A stretch of DNA of 64,000 nucleotides, taken from contig NC_087065.1 in assembly GCF_963678635.1 (NCBI RefSeq), positions 57,066,754-57,130,753 on the forward strand, written 5' to 3'. The position numbers and the translations under genes were made by a program. This document shows positions 9,306 to 19,994 of the stretch, in pieces; the first letter of the stretch is position 1; each line of letters opens with the position of its first letter. The DNA is from Symsagittifera roscoffensis. Taxonomy: Eukaryota; Xenacoelomorpha; Acoela; Convolutidae. The notes under the pieces are model-generated. The model searched no databases. It was not told the origin of the DNA and was given only the letters and a program-made list of their open reading frames with translations.

Positions 9306-10918
9306 GCTTAATAATTTCAGAAATAAACGACTCTCAGAACATACCGTATTTTCACTCAAGTAAATCCACAAACTTTTACCTGGCGTTAAAGTTAAAGCTT
9401 AAACTGGGCTTTGTGAAACAAGTCTCTTTCACGCGCTTTTGAGACGGTGCGGATAGTATACGGAGCGCGTGATCCAAGGAACTAGCTCCTAGAATGAATA
9501 CCACACACTCAAGAGACCTATGCGACGGCTACGTTACGCTAAAGTACCAATGGGGTGGGGAAATTAAGTAGGTCGGTTGAACTCCAACAACGCACACGGA
9601 GTAAACCTGAGGATGAAAGAATTCAACTTAACTCACTTAATATCACCGTACCTGACCACTTAACATTAGTGTCGCGCAACGAAGTCAATAATCGGACGGG
9701 CTGAAACGGCTTAGAATTACTTGAAGCGTACTGGCTTTCAGTTTCACCAATGTGGGTGGGGGATCAGGCAAATTGGTTAAGTTCCAACAACACACGCGGA
9801 AAAAACCTGAGGTTGAAAAAACTCAACTTAATTTGCCTGATATTTTGCTACCAGACCACTTACCATAAGGTTGGTGTCATGTTACAGCACAGTTTCGCAG
9901 AATTATGGGGACGTTTTGAGGAATTTTTGGCGATTTTTTACTTTTTTCCCAAAATTTTTCGGAAAACTTTGGTCAGCAGGTTCGAGTCGTAAACCAATCC
10001 AAAATTAGTCTAGTACCCCTTGTCTATGATCCGATTTTTTTTTTTGATTTTCAATCCGTTCACAATTACCCAAAAATTTGTGGTATCGGGAAAAAATTAC
10101 CACTTGTAGCTTGCTTTGAGTTGGAATACACAATAGAAAATCGTATGTAATTTTATCGCACAGAAAGATTTTGAAAAAAAAAAACTAGAAGAGTGTTACA
10201 GTTTTTGACGATTTTGGAGATTTTCGGCACCGGAAATTTCTCTCTCACGAGTCTGCACAGCTACTTGCACGATATCTTAAATGACAGTCAGGATACCTGT
10301 TTTAAGAAGTCTTTCATCTGTCCTTCATCTTTCTGCACTATGGAATATCTGCTAATTGAGATAGAATCGGGTCGGTCGGGCTTACACGCCTGAAGATTCT
10401 CCCCAGCTACGGATTCTGTGAATATCAGTTAAGAGATGCCAACAATTTAACAAGGTTATTTTCTATCGTAAGTTGGTTTGGTGTAGTAACTTGTGGGTTG
10501 ACTTCGAATTTGAACTCGTATTGTTTGCTACGCAAGCAAAGCTCGTTTTCACTGCAAATTACGTTTTGAGTATTCGGGTTTGTCTTTTTCCTGTAAGTCT
10601 GTTAAACTGTTGTCGATATTCGATGACAGTTCGTGCTTAAAATTCAACAAACTTTACTTCTTTTGCAAGTGGGAAAATAGAAACTGAGGTTTGATATCGT
10701 CCAACCGGCTTTTCGTACAACTGGCACTGGCACTGTTTAAGTAATGTAGCACAAACTCACCAAAACAGCGCCAACTGACATCTAATAAAGGGAGAGGAGC
10801 GTTGAAATGAGTAGGGATAAACAAGCTATCCTTTCGAGGTAAGTGATTTCACCTGGTCACCAAATTCAGTTGCAGTTGTTTGTTGTTGACGTAGACGTTG
10901 TAGCTACTCACTGATGCC
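9306..10918 (-). other. BEL 5' leader (untranslated)
   Basis: About 1.6 kb lie between the primer site and the first gag ATG. No ORF of note is present. It carries a degenerate direct repeat at 9547-9668 and 9747-9868 (units 200 bp apart), sharing CCAATGxGGGTGGGG, CCAACAACxCACxCGGA and CTGACCACTTA-type blocks. It could hold packaging or internal initiation signals, but nothing decides this. Confidence 0.6.
9547..9868. repeat. Degenerate direct repeat in the BEL leader
   Basis: Units of about 120 bp start at 9547 and 9747. Both open with CCAATG(T)GGGTGGGG, contain TCCAACAAC(G/A)CAC(A/G)CGGA and AACCTGAGG(A/T)TGAAA, and close with ACC(T/A)GACCACTTA. They differ at roughly one base in five, so the duplication is old. 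Confidence 0.75.
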
Positions 10919-10940
10919 TCGAGTCCCTTTTGGGGCGCCA
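10919..10940 (-). promoter_or_regulatory. BEL primer-binding site, tRNA-Lys-like
   Basis: The minus strand reads TGGCGCCCCAAAAGGGACTC three bases inside the 5' LTR. Its complement looks like a tRNA 3' end (TCGAGTCCC T-loop region ending in GCGCCA). It closely resembles the lysine-tRNA primer site type (TGGCGCCC...GGGAC). Confidence 0.8.
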
Positions 10941-10943
10941 AAA

Positions 10944-11436
10944 TATGCGCGTCAATCTCCACGATTATATAAAAAACGGTTTTTTAAACACTTTAATTAA
11001 AGAGTATTTTCTCGGCAAAATAACTCCGGAAATTTGAAAATATAAGGATAATTTATAATGTTTAACAAGCTTTATCATCGGTAACATCGGTCACAATAAA
11101 CTGCATAACTCAAAGCAAGCTGCAAAAATGCCCAGTATTTGTCCTTGAGACAAATTGCTCTTTTTAAAGGTCAGCCTTAACCAAGGCTGAACCAAATTAG
11201 AGCGAAAATCCGGTTAAAATGGGTTTTGGGGGGACCGAACCTGGTTACGGAGCATCCCATCAAGTTCGGTGCACATTCGAGTTCTAGAAAGGAAATGACC
11301 TAGGCGGGATTCGAACCGGCGCCGAAACCGCCGGGACGCATCATGTATACGCTCGGCTACTGTCCCTATATGCATTTATATTTTGGTTCAGTTTTATGCA
11401 TTTATACTCTCGCACATTTACATTTGCGCTGCAACA
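10944..11436 (-). repeat. BEL 5' LTR
   Basis: This is the right-hand LTR, which is 5' in the element's sense. It opens TATGCGCG where the other copy has TGTGCGCG, a single change in the terminal dinucleotide, and ends GCTGCAACA. It carries the second tRNA-like segment. Confidence 0.92.
11297..11366 (-). other. tRNA-like segment in the BEL 5' LTR
   Basis: Second copy of the 70-nt segment described at 2608-2677, with the same A-box-like TAGCCGAGCG and the same B box GGTTCGAATCC. The two copies differ at two positions (CTGGGACGCACC against CCGGGACGCATC on the plus strand), none in the boxes. Confidence 0.55.
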
Positions 11437-11441
11437 AAAGG
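11437..11441. other. Target-site duplication AAAGG, right copy
   Basis: Matches 2250-2254, placing the BEL insertion boundaries precisely. The intron from 11442 to 12466 is AT-rich with no recognisable gene. Confidence 0.75.
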
Positions 11442-12466
11442 ATCGGACAAAAACATAAAACTTAGGCATTATTGACAGTAACAGTTAAAAAAAGCAAATC
11501 GAGCAACGGTTTTAGTCGAAAATTGACAAGAAAAAATCCATCCATTTTGCAGAAACTTTTTGAAATTATGGAACTTTTTATTCCCAAGATAGCATTAAAA
11601 TACCTTCAAAATTAACCTTAACAGGTTTTCAAATTGGTTTGAAACCGAATCTTTTTGGACACTGGGACAATTTTTAAAAAAAAACTTTCTACGTCGTTGC
11701 AATCAGGGCTGAAAGCGCTTTAATATGATATATCAATCCACCCAATACGATTATTATTTGCGATAACTGCTTTTGAATTAAAATCAAACTAATTTCACCT
11801 TATTCGTTCAAAATAAGACCATAAATCAACAATTTCTAACAAGTTTCTCTTAGCAATGGAAAATTATTTTTAACGTCGTTCGAATCACGGCTGAACTGAC
11901 TTTAAGAACATATATTACTCGGCCCATTCGGAAGATTGTTTGTGGTACCTGATTTTGCGTTGAAAAAATTAAAATGCACCTAAATACAAAATTTTTCCCC
12001 ATTTTCAATGGTCGGAATAATAAGCAAATCAAGACAATAACAAATTGTTTAATCGTTATCAATGAATTGTATTCATTATTTGTCAATGAATATAATGAAA
12101 ACACTTATATAGCATGTATTGTTTTTTTCTTTTTTTTCGGAGAAAGCCATAAAAGTTGTTGGCGCTCAAAGTTGATTTTCGTGGTTTTACTTTTGTTTAT
12201 CTGTACGGCCAATTCAAATTCATTTGTTAAAAATAAGCAAAACCAGCTCCCGAGAAACAGTTGCAAATCAAATGGTGAAAAAGGGGTGAATGAGTTCTAG
12301 TTTCAAAAATAGAAGTTAATTTCCAGAGTTCCAAGGAGAAAAATTATTTATTGTTTCTTCTTTTTTTTTCAAATTGGGCCACCTTTATCACAAGGAAACG
12401 TCGCAAAAGTGACAAATTTGTTTATTTTTTTTTTTCAGAAACTTTTGGTGGAAATAGTATATAACA

Positions 12467-12553
12467 CAGTGGCTTAATACTGCCAAACAAAATACTGGAA
12501 ATCAATAATTATTATTGTTCTGCGGTATTTTGTTTGGCAGTATTAAGCCCCTG
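12467..12553. repeat. Long hairpin (29-bp arms)
   Basis: The arm CAGTGGCTTAATACTGCC... (12467-12495) is repeated inverted at 12525-12553 with one mismatch, around a 29-nt AT-rich loop. Ends starting CAG(T/G)GGC suggest a miniature inverted-repeat transposon. No clear target duplication is seen. Confidence 0.8.
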
Positions 12554-12904
12554 TATTATAATATATCAATTCCGCGAAAAATTTCTGTGAAAATATTGAA
12601 CTCAGGTTCAAAGTCATGATAAAGTGCGTTGAAACTATGTCTGGACCTTTCGCCTCAATCTTGTCTCGACCTTGTTTTAACTCGGCCCTAGTCAAACTTT
12701 ATGATTATATCTACTGCTTCCTGTTATATTTTGTTGTGCTTACTATTTCTACATTTTGTGGAATAATTTCAAACTTATTTCGTTACTAGTTGCGACAACG
12801 CGATAACTATCATCCGCTTACTAAAAATTCACAAAACGCTGATTTTTCAACATAAAATATGAGAGTCTGTTACGTAAATCCAGAAATGTGTTAAGAAAGT
12901 AACA

Positions 12905-13109
12905 GGATCTACTTGTCAATCGCCCTTCCTTTGGTATCTACTAAAGAATTGTCATCCCTACAAACAAATAAAAACAGTAAATAGCACTACAGCTTTGTAT
13001 CTAAAGTTCAAACTTTACTGTAATCTGATTGGTCGAAAATTTGACAAATTTATCTACTTAACAATTGCGGCCCCCTTTCTTAAAAGTGGGGCAATTGTTA
13101 AGTAGATCC
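12905..13109. mobile_element. Small inverted-repeat element just before exon 4
   Basis: The left end GGATCTACTTGTCAATCGCC and the inverse of the right end (GGATCTACTTAACAATTGCC) match over most of 20 bp. The right end also holds a perfect 17-bp inverted repeat (13052-13068 with 13091-13107). It lies 27 bp upstream of the exon-4 acceptor, so it occupies the polypyrimidine/branch region. Confidence 0.5.
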
Positions 13110-13136
13110 ATGTTTCGTAATAATTGAACTTTGTAG

Positions 13137-13265
13137 CGTATGGTGAACAACGTGAGCAGGAGGGTGTTGAGAGTGACGGCTAAGAAGAAAGTGGAGAGGA
13201 AGATCACTGTGGACCATCTGAAGGACCTCAAGGCCGCCCTCTCTCCCGTCTTCTTACAAAATAAG
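13137..13265 (+). CDS. TRP channel, C-terminal tail exon
   Basis: The exon follows ACTTTGTAG and ends before GTATAC. It has 43 codons in phase 0. The peptide is strongly basic at first (VLRVTAKKKVERK) and then has DHLKDLKAALSPVFLQNK. This is a cytoplasmic tail with no domain I recognise. Its position after the 11.6-kb intron, matching phase and open frame support it as a real exon. Confidence 0.7.
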
Positions 13266-13702
13266 GTATACCTGATCCTGAATATTAGCTTTCATCCTTG
13301 ACGGGAAGCATTGTTGAAGCGACAAAGCACTCCTCCCAGTTGATAGCTTCCTAATCGTTTCGCCAATAAAAAGTTTTGTTTTTAGTGTGAATAAATTGGG
13401 GTTTAAAATTTCAGCTGAAGGTCGTTTTTGTTTCGGTTTTTCAATTCAGGAAAACTAATTTGATGATATGCCATAGCAAAGGTCGACTAAAATTTTTCAA
13501 GATTTAGCAGTTTTGGCAGTTCTGAGGGGGTAAATGTTTGAAGGATTTTTGAGGGACGAGCTCTCCAAAAATATCAAAGAGAACCCATTCTTTCAAAACA
13601 AGCTGAACTACTCCAGCTAGAAACCAATGTAAAAAAATGAGAATGATCGCAGATGCATCTAGGTAGATGATACATAATGATAAGTTTGATTTTGTTCTTC
13701 AG

Positions 13703-13813
13703 GCCAACCTGACACAGTTGGATGATTCAATGAAAGACTTCATTCACTCTCGCTTCAACATTCCTAGGAGGGAACTGGACAGCAAACGCCATCACCACAA
13801 GCCCAGAAATTGA
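13703..13813 (+). CDS. TRP channel, last exon and stop
   Basis: The acceptor TTTGTTCTTCAG is followed by 36 codons and TGA. The peptide (ANLTQLDDSMKDFIHSRF, then a basic histidine/arginine-rich end) has no domain match that I know. It completes the gene on the + strand. Confidence 0.72.
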   Translation, partial: ANLTQLDDSMKDFIHSRFNIPRRELDSKRHHHKPRN

Positions 13814-13852
13814 ATAACATCAGCGACACTCAAGCAGCCATCGTTTATCAAT

Positions 13853-13858
13853 ATTAAA
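13853..13858 (+). terminator. Possible polyadenylation signal ATTAAA
   Basis: ATTAAA lies 40 nt after the TGA of the TRP gene. It is the commonest AATAAA variant. The interval 13814-14312 otherwise contains nothing that I can assign. Confidence 0.4.
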
Positions 13859-14312
13859 TAGAATCAATGGTCACAAAAAACCAAACCGAACTTACCATAA
13901 AAAGGTCCCCTAGTAAAAGTATAGATAATTTCGAGCAGCAATTTTTTATAGCTCACATTTTTTTGAGGGCTATTCTGCACAAGTGCATCTATTACTGCTT
14001 ACCTAAATTGAACTATGAGAAAAGAAATGTTTCGAATGGTCTTTTTTGCGGAGATGATGCGGCAAAGGTTTGAAGATTTGTTTTGAGAATTAAATCTGAT
14101 GCAAATAGTGCACGGATTAAATATATGTCTCATTATAAAAATTCTTTAATCTTAAGTTTTTAAATGGGTAGTTTCGTAATTGATGGGTTGCAATATTTCC
14201 TTCTAAATTCAATTTAAACCACGTGGACGAATTTTGCTAGTAACTAACATCTTTCCGAATTTCATTAAAATCTACGTTGCATAGACATTTGAGCGGCTTT
14301 ACAAGTTGGGGA

Positions 14313-14573
14313 TGTGATATCCTATACGGTATCTTGTTGGAAAACTAGTGATAATTCAAGAATGTATACTTTGTAGCTTGAATTAATTGTTTTTTTTTCT
14401 GTCTATTTTAATAGTCACTGATAGTGATACAGTAGATTCAAACTCTGAGCTCTCAGCTGTGTATCATTGTCTCTGAACGCGTGACCTTGGACACATAATA
14501 ATAATAATAATTGATACCACTGAAAATTATTATTACATCATGCGATTACTGCTATTGCAGTAGCAGTATGACA
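14313..14573 (-). repeat. Element B 3' LTR
   Basis: 261 bp, TG...CA, with an ATAATAATAATAATT run near its middle. The bases just to its right (TACCCCCTCGAG) read as a purine-rich tract on the minus strand, the expected plus-strand primer. Confidence 0.88.
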
Positions 14574-14715
14574 TACCCCCTCGAGTGGAATTTTTTTTAT
14601 ATATATATGAAATAATTTATACGATAAAGAGTTTCATACACTCCGTTCAAAAAGAGTTCCCGAATTTGGAAAATTTTTAATTGCAGAATTTCAATTTCCT
14701 TAGTTATCTTCCAGG

Positions 14716-15587
14716 TCAATTCTCCAGCAAGGATTCTAATTTGCACCTTTGTCCAGCGTTGCGTATCCAAATTTCCTCCTGAATAAGTGTCTTTCTAGGA
14801 GGCGTAATTTGGACTCTATAGGCCTGTCGCTTCGTTCTTGGAGGTCCGTTAATCTTCGTCGGTACTCCTGGAGTGCGGCCTTGAGAAGTGTCCCCCTGAC
14901 AACTCCTCCGATACTTCCTTGATGGAATGTTTGACCGGGTCCCCAATCCGTTTTGGCTCTTTACTCTTAGTATGTCTTGAGATTTGTCGGACTCCCTAAT
15001 CTTCGGCGCTAGAATCGTCTGAAACCCCCTAAGGAGGCTCAAATCTCGTATCCCGTTCAGATGCTGGCTGAACATGTCCTCTGAGGTCGTCCGCGACCTT
15101 TTGAACCCCCCTCTTGAGAAGTTGGTCCGCAAAATTCTACCACTCCGCTGGTGCCAGGTTTCGGTTTTGAAATGTGTCGAGGATGTCGTCAGGGCGTGTT
15201 TCTGAGTCTATCTTCTTCAGCTTGGCCTTTTTTTGGAGTGGAGCTCGATTGAACGTTTTTATTCGAGCTATACAAAGTGGAAGTTGATTGTTCGTTGCTC
15301 TGGTCGACTGTGGTAGCAGTTTGTTTGGGCGATTTTTCAGGTTTGTCGTCTCGTTTCTTGCTTTTCGTCTTTTTCTCTGATTTCGTTAATGCAACCTCTT
15401 CCTGCGTTTTAGGTCCTAGTATTGAACTAGGGCCCGCTGTATTTGGCTTGGCTCGTTTGATGGCAAGGCTTACACCCCCTCCAGCTTCCGTGTCCTTCGA
15501 GGTTATGACTGTTAGGCTTTGTTGGAACCGATCCACCGGGTTCATAAAATCTGCTAGATCAACGGCCCGTCGCAGTTCTTCATCCAA
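14716..15587 (-). pseudogene. Element B region after integrase (unassigned ORFs)
   Basis: Two open stretches, 15189-15587 (132 codons, Lys/Glu/Ser-rich) and 14716-15132 (138 codons, Arg-rich), lie between integrase and the 3' LTR. In a neighbouring frame, around 14740-14900, a helical stretch (LKAALQEYRRRLTDLQ, then RLLERHLFRRK) looks like a coiled coil, implying a frameshift. No transmembrane segment or furin-like site was seen, so there is no support for an envelope gene. It may be the integrase tail or an extra ORF. Confidence 0.4.
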
Positions 15588-15904
15588 ATCATTGTCCTCT
15601 AAGTTTTCTGGGGAAGTGATTCTTTGAAGCTTGTTGTGTGGTTCCGCCGATGAACTTTTGCTTTTGCTCCGCGTTTTCTCTTGTTACAAGCTAGTTTTCG
15701 CTTGAGCGATATCCGATTTTCTGTAAATTGATCCTTTCGACGTTTTGAATGTCGAATCGGTTTCCGTCGATATCTTCCCCTTTAGCGGTTTTGTGAGCGC
15801 TTGGCCGCTCTTTCATAATTCGTCCTTACGCAAAATTGTCTTTTTCGGACACTGCGTATTTTCCTGGTCCTTATCCTCTATGAATCCCTTCTCCCAGGAG
15901 TAGA

Positions 15905-16915
15905 TCATCTTTTTTCGTAGTTCCGGGTTAGATAGGCCTGTTTCGTCGAAAATCCTCCATAAGTCGTTTTTCGCTGCCTCTCTCCTTTCCTCATTCCAGC
16001 GAGCGTTCGCTTCCGGTAGTTCTTTGAGAGCTTTTGCTCTCTGACGACCCCTGTCTGAGTGTACTTGCTGCTTACGCAGTGGGCTGGCTTCCCTGCTGAG
16101 TTCCCCCCTCCTGACCCTTGGTCAATTCTTCGCTTTAGCTGTGATGCCGTTAGCGCCGATCGTTCCACATGCTGTTTGTCTAAATAGTCAGAATTGTTTA
16201 TAAACTTATCACGTAAGGTTTCAATTTCGTTTTTTGAAAGTCTGCCGAAATATGCCTGGAAAGGAGATACTTGAATAGTTTTCTGCTTGTTCCAACGTAA
16301 GTCTCGCTTTATGGTACTAAGACATAGTTTTATCGATCGATTTATTTCTTCTAACAACATTACCCCCAATCTTTGTTTTATGGTTTGTATTGTTCGTTCT
16401 ACTAGACCGCAACCCCGATGATCACCCACCGGACAGAATTTTTGTTCAATATTAAGTTCAGTGCAAAACTTAATGCCATGTGTGTCTATATATGATCTCA
16501 AAAATTTTACTGTACACTTTCCACTTGTTGATTTTGTGACCTTTACCGAAGAAAATTTCGAGAATCTATCTATAGCTACTAGAAGGTAGATATTTTTTCC
16601 TCGGTGGTTTTTTAACGGTCCCGCGTAATCTAAATGTACATCTTGACCCGGTTGCGTAAGCGTTGGCAGTGGTTTTGACGCATTTTTCGGAGTAAGATAT
16701 TTTAGGTTCTTACCATATCTGGTGCAACTACGACACTCTTCCGCGAGGTTCACTATGTCCTTGTGCATATGCGGCAACCACAGGTATTGTGACACACCTA
16801 GCATAGCCTCTTGACCCGGATGTCCCCGATGAATTCGTTTGAGCACAGCTCGTCTCAGTTGAAGAGGTACTGTCAGTCTGTTGTTCACCAGAATGCAATC
16901 GTCCTGCACCGCCAT
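15905..16915 (-). pseudogene. Element B integrase (core deletion)
   Basis: From an ATG at 16915, an H-x3-H / C-x2-C zinc-binding region (HRGHPGQEAM ... CRSCTRYG) leads into the core, with the first Asp in VHLDYAGPL. The second Asp block (normally x-T-D-x-G) is missing. The sequence passes from YIDTHGI straight to KFCTELNIE, so an in-frame deletion removed it. The Glu is present in GLVERTIQ. The protein cannot be a working DDE integrase. The tail becomes out of frame after about residue 250. Confidence 0.85.
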
Positions 16916-17594
16916 CTGCGACCACAGATGGATTCGTATACGGTCCCATCAGCTCGAATCCCTGTCTGTCTCCTCTCTCAATGACTGGTCTGAGGCGGTC
17001 CATCCACATGTCATCGGAAGTCAGTTCTGCCAGGAGACTTTTATCAAACAATTTGGAGAGATTGCACAGTGACTCCTCCGTTTGCTGTTTCTGCAGCTTT
17101 TGTTCCTTTTGTTTATTGGATGTGATGATGATTGGTACTTGATCGGTCTCCTCCGGAACTTTATCGGTCTCTTTCGATGCTCCCACTAGTTCCCGATTGA
17201 TGTTTCTTGTAGTGTTTTACTCTCCCCTGACCAATTGCCAGAACGAAGATAGCCTGCTGTCCGCGTCTTTTTGTTGGTCGGGTTGCAATTGCCATTTGAC
17301 TCTTGATTGAATTCTTGTTTCGCTCTCCGAGCTGTCTCTGTTTCTCCGGCCCCCGCGAATTAGTTTTCTTGTTGTGCGGACCTCCTCTTCGGACAATTCG
17401 TTTGTGTTCGACAGGGAGCGATTCCACTTCGGTTCCAGAATGCTCTCCTCTCTGTAATCATTTCTCCATTCCTGTGGTGTATCCGACCACCAGTCGTATG
17501 AACGATTGAAGTTTTCTTCATCTCCTTTTTTGAGTCTGTTTTTTTCTGAATTTTGTTGACTGATTGTTGAATTCTTTTGGCAGTTTCTTGACAC
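16728..17594 (-). pseudogene. Element B RNase H-integrase linker, disrupted
   Basis: Two overlapping open stretches (17217-17594 and 16728-17186) carry charged, low-complexity sequence. They end in a block (LTSDDMWMDRLRPVIERGD) that leads into G-P-Y-T-N-P and the N-terminus of the integrase, as in related Ty3/gypsy polyproteins. A frameshift near 16920 separates this from the integrase ORF. Confidence 0.55.
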
Positions 17595-17737
17595 AACTGT
17601 TTGCTGGGTTGAAATGAAAAAAAAATTGATCTGTTTTCTTTGTGAGCTGCTGTTTAGCTGTTTGGACGGTCACGAAAGAAAATTTTTTTTTCATTCCGGT
17701 CAAGCGTTGTTCGTTTTTGACCGTTTTGGTTGCCATA

Positions 17738-18390
17738 TCAACCACTAAACGATGACTTTTTTGCAACATTCCTTCTAGAATGTTCTAGAATGGTTTCGTT
17801 TCGGTTGAGGGACCCAGTGTTTTCTATAATAATGCTCATGCAGTATAATGCTTCGTGAAAAGAGTTTATTGTTGCCACTACAAATCTTTCGTCTAATTCC
17901 GATTCGGGCCAAAGATCATTATAAGGACCACACAATAGATAATTGACTATCCCCATGACCCTTCCTGGAATGTAAACTCTTTTAAATTGATATGGACACA
18001 ATCGATCGACCCACCGGGTCAATCGGGATTGATAGGTTTTGTTTGACTTGTTCTCATCTAAGGCTGATGTAAGGGCTTTGTGATCGGTTGCAATTGTAAA
18101 TGTTTTACTTAAAAGGTAATGTGTGTATCTGTCAACTGCCCAAACAACTGCAAGTAACTCCAGTTCATTTGTTGAGTATTTTTTCTCTTGTATATTTAGG
18201 TATCTGGATGCAAATGAGGTCGGAACCCACGATCCTTCACCTGTTTGTTGCTATAATGTAGCCCCCAAGCCGTTGTGGCTTGCGTCACATTTAACTCTTG
18301 TTTCACGATTAGCTTCATAGTAGTTTACTTTTGAAATATTTGCTAATGCGTTTTTTTATGGCATCAAACACCACTGTGTGTTCATCCCCC
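17738..18390 (-). pseudogene. Element B RNase H remnant
   Basis: The frame 18022-17738 holds the end of RNase H (TRWVDRLCPYQFKRVYIPGR, then N-Y-L-L) in the usual place before the linker. Upstream to 18390 the domain is broken by several stops. Pieces such as the T-A-V-D-R-Y-T-H block can be recognised on the minus strand but are not open. Confidence 0.55.
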
Positions 18391-18393
18391 CAC

Positions 18394-19326
18394 TCAAATT
18401 TTTACTGGTAGTTTCATGTTTTTCAGCTTTTTCTTTTGATTCTCCTCTTTGAGAAGGGGCCGCAATTTTTCTGTTAAGCTTGCCGCGTTGGGTATGATTT
18501 TTGCTGGATGAATTATACTACCCAGAAATGATCCTAATTGCTTTAGGGATTTTGGTGGATTTAAAATTTGTATCGCTTCTCTTTTAGTAAACTTTGGACT
18601 GATCCCTGACTGTGAAAGTTGATGCCCCAATCAGTTCACCTGGCTTTTGAAGAATTCGAATTTCGAAACTTTTAATGCCAGATTTTCATCATTCAACTTT
18701 TTCAGTACCGTTTCTACTAATTTTTCATGTTCGGTTTCATTACCTTACGACACAATGAGAATGTCGTCCAAGAAACAAAAAGTGTTATTTGCATGGTTAA
18801 TAGTTCTGTCCATAGCTTTTTGAAAACCGGCTTGCATGTCTGCTAAGCCACAGAACCCTGTAAGGAATCTATACGTCCCGGTAGCCTTTCCTTCAACGAT
18901 ATTGAAGTTACACTGCTTAGCTGTGTCTGCAGCCAATTTTAACTGGCTATACGCGTACTTTAAATCAAACACTGTAAATTAAAGTGTGCCCTATTTGTTT
19001 TCTGTAACTTTTTGGCTTACCCCATCTACGAATTTGTCTACATTTAGCATTTGGTACTTGTTTTTGAACAATTGCCTGTTTATCGGTTTTGCGTCCAGTG
19101 CAAATTTTATCTAGTCGTCTTTTACAACTGGGGCTATGAAGCAATCACTTGTACATTTTTCCAGCTTTGTGATATGACCTTCTGTCAACAATTTTTTAAT
19201 TTTGTTTTCTACCTTGTCCTGTATATGAATTGGGATTCTTCTGCCTTTTTCTTGAATCGGACAGAGAGGGTACTTGAATTTTGAACTTACAATGTGATTT
19301 TTTGAGATTCCTTGTCTATCAAACAA
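18394..19326 (-). pseudogene. Element B reverse transcriptase, several stops
   Basis: Three open pieces cover RT. 19111-19326 has IPIHIQDKVENKIKKLL and FIAPVVKDD. 18745-18972 has FDLKYAYSQL, with the first catalytic Asp, and FCFLDDILIV, with the LDD active site. 18394-18630 has the thumb/connection block GHQLSQSGISP. Stop codons separate them. The catalytic residues survive, so decay is by later mutation. Confidence 0.85.
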
Positions 19327-19458
19327 ATCGCTAATTTTATCAAAGAAGTTGTTTTTTCAATCTTCTGGCTGCTCGCTCATGAGCACGTCAAACCTGGACA
19401 GTTCTGTTGGATCTGGTTTTTGTGTGGTGGCGATCCCAACTTGTCCTTGTAAGTCCAA

Positions 19459-19737
19459 TCACATTATGCATCTGGTTTTATGTTCCGTCACCAAAAAAGT
19501 GGCTCCTTTCCCCTCCCAGCCTGCCGAACGAAGAATTTTCTTCAATGCCCCCAATACACAGATTTGTTGTTTATCGTAGTCGACGAATTGGGTAGCCAAG
19601 TTCCGTTTAACAGACGGAATGAATCTTGCTTTGTTTGGTTTATCGATTATTTCTTTTGTCGTCACCCAATTTAAGAAAGAGACTGGACTTCCGGTATCAA
19701 CCGTTAGTTGTATGATTTGATTATCTAATCTCACCAC
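19459..19737 (-). pseudogene. Element B aspartic protease
   Basis: Residues 8-20 read QLTVDTGSPVSFL, with the DTG active-site motif of retropepsins. It lies directly upstream of RT and downstream of the zinc knuckles, as expected in Ty3/gypsy. The end of the frame (TFLVTEHKTRCIM) matches the usual small C-terminal protease region. Confidence 0.78.
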
Positions 19738-19994
19738 GGCCTTTAGTGATTTTACCCTGTTTGACGTTGGGTCTTGGAGTAAGTCAATTTTTTGCTTTTT
19801 CCCCCCTTTAAATTTTTATTGCTTTCGTGAATTCTATCGCCCACGTATTTCGAGATTCATTTGTTCTCTGGTCGGTGTGTTTGTATTGACATTACTCCAA
19901 AATCACTACATGTGCCGAAACTTTTTCTTATAAGGTCGCATTCCTAATCCGATTTTTCGGATTCTTCCCTGACTTCGCTCACTTGCTGAGATCT

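Larger units (their letters stand above)
2255..11436 (-). mobile_element. BEL/Pao LTR retrotransposon, nearly full length, antisense in the TRP intron
   Basis: Two near-identical 493-bp LTRs (2255-2747 and 10944-11436) bound a 9.18-kb element flanked by AAAGG. On the minus strand the order is 5' LTR, tRNA-Lys-like primer site, a 1.6-kb leader, gag, protease, RT, RNase H, integrase, polypurine tract, 3' LTR. The domain set and YMDD RT identify BEL/Pao. One in-frame TAG and two frameshifts in the integrase part disable it as assembled. The near-identical LTRs point to a recent insertion. Its orientation is opposite to the host gene. Confidence 0.92.

Noticed and set aside
14300-14320. Target-site duplication for element B
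   Set aside because: GGGGA on the left and TGGAA on the right do not match well enough.
14490-14515. (ATA)n run as a microsatellite of interest
   Set aside because: It is a fixed part of both element B LTRs, too short to be notable.
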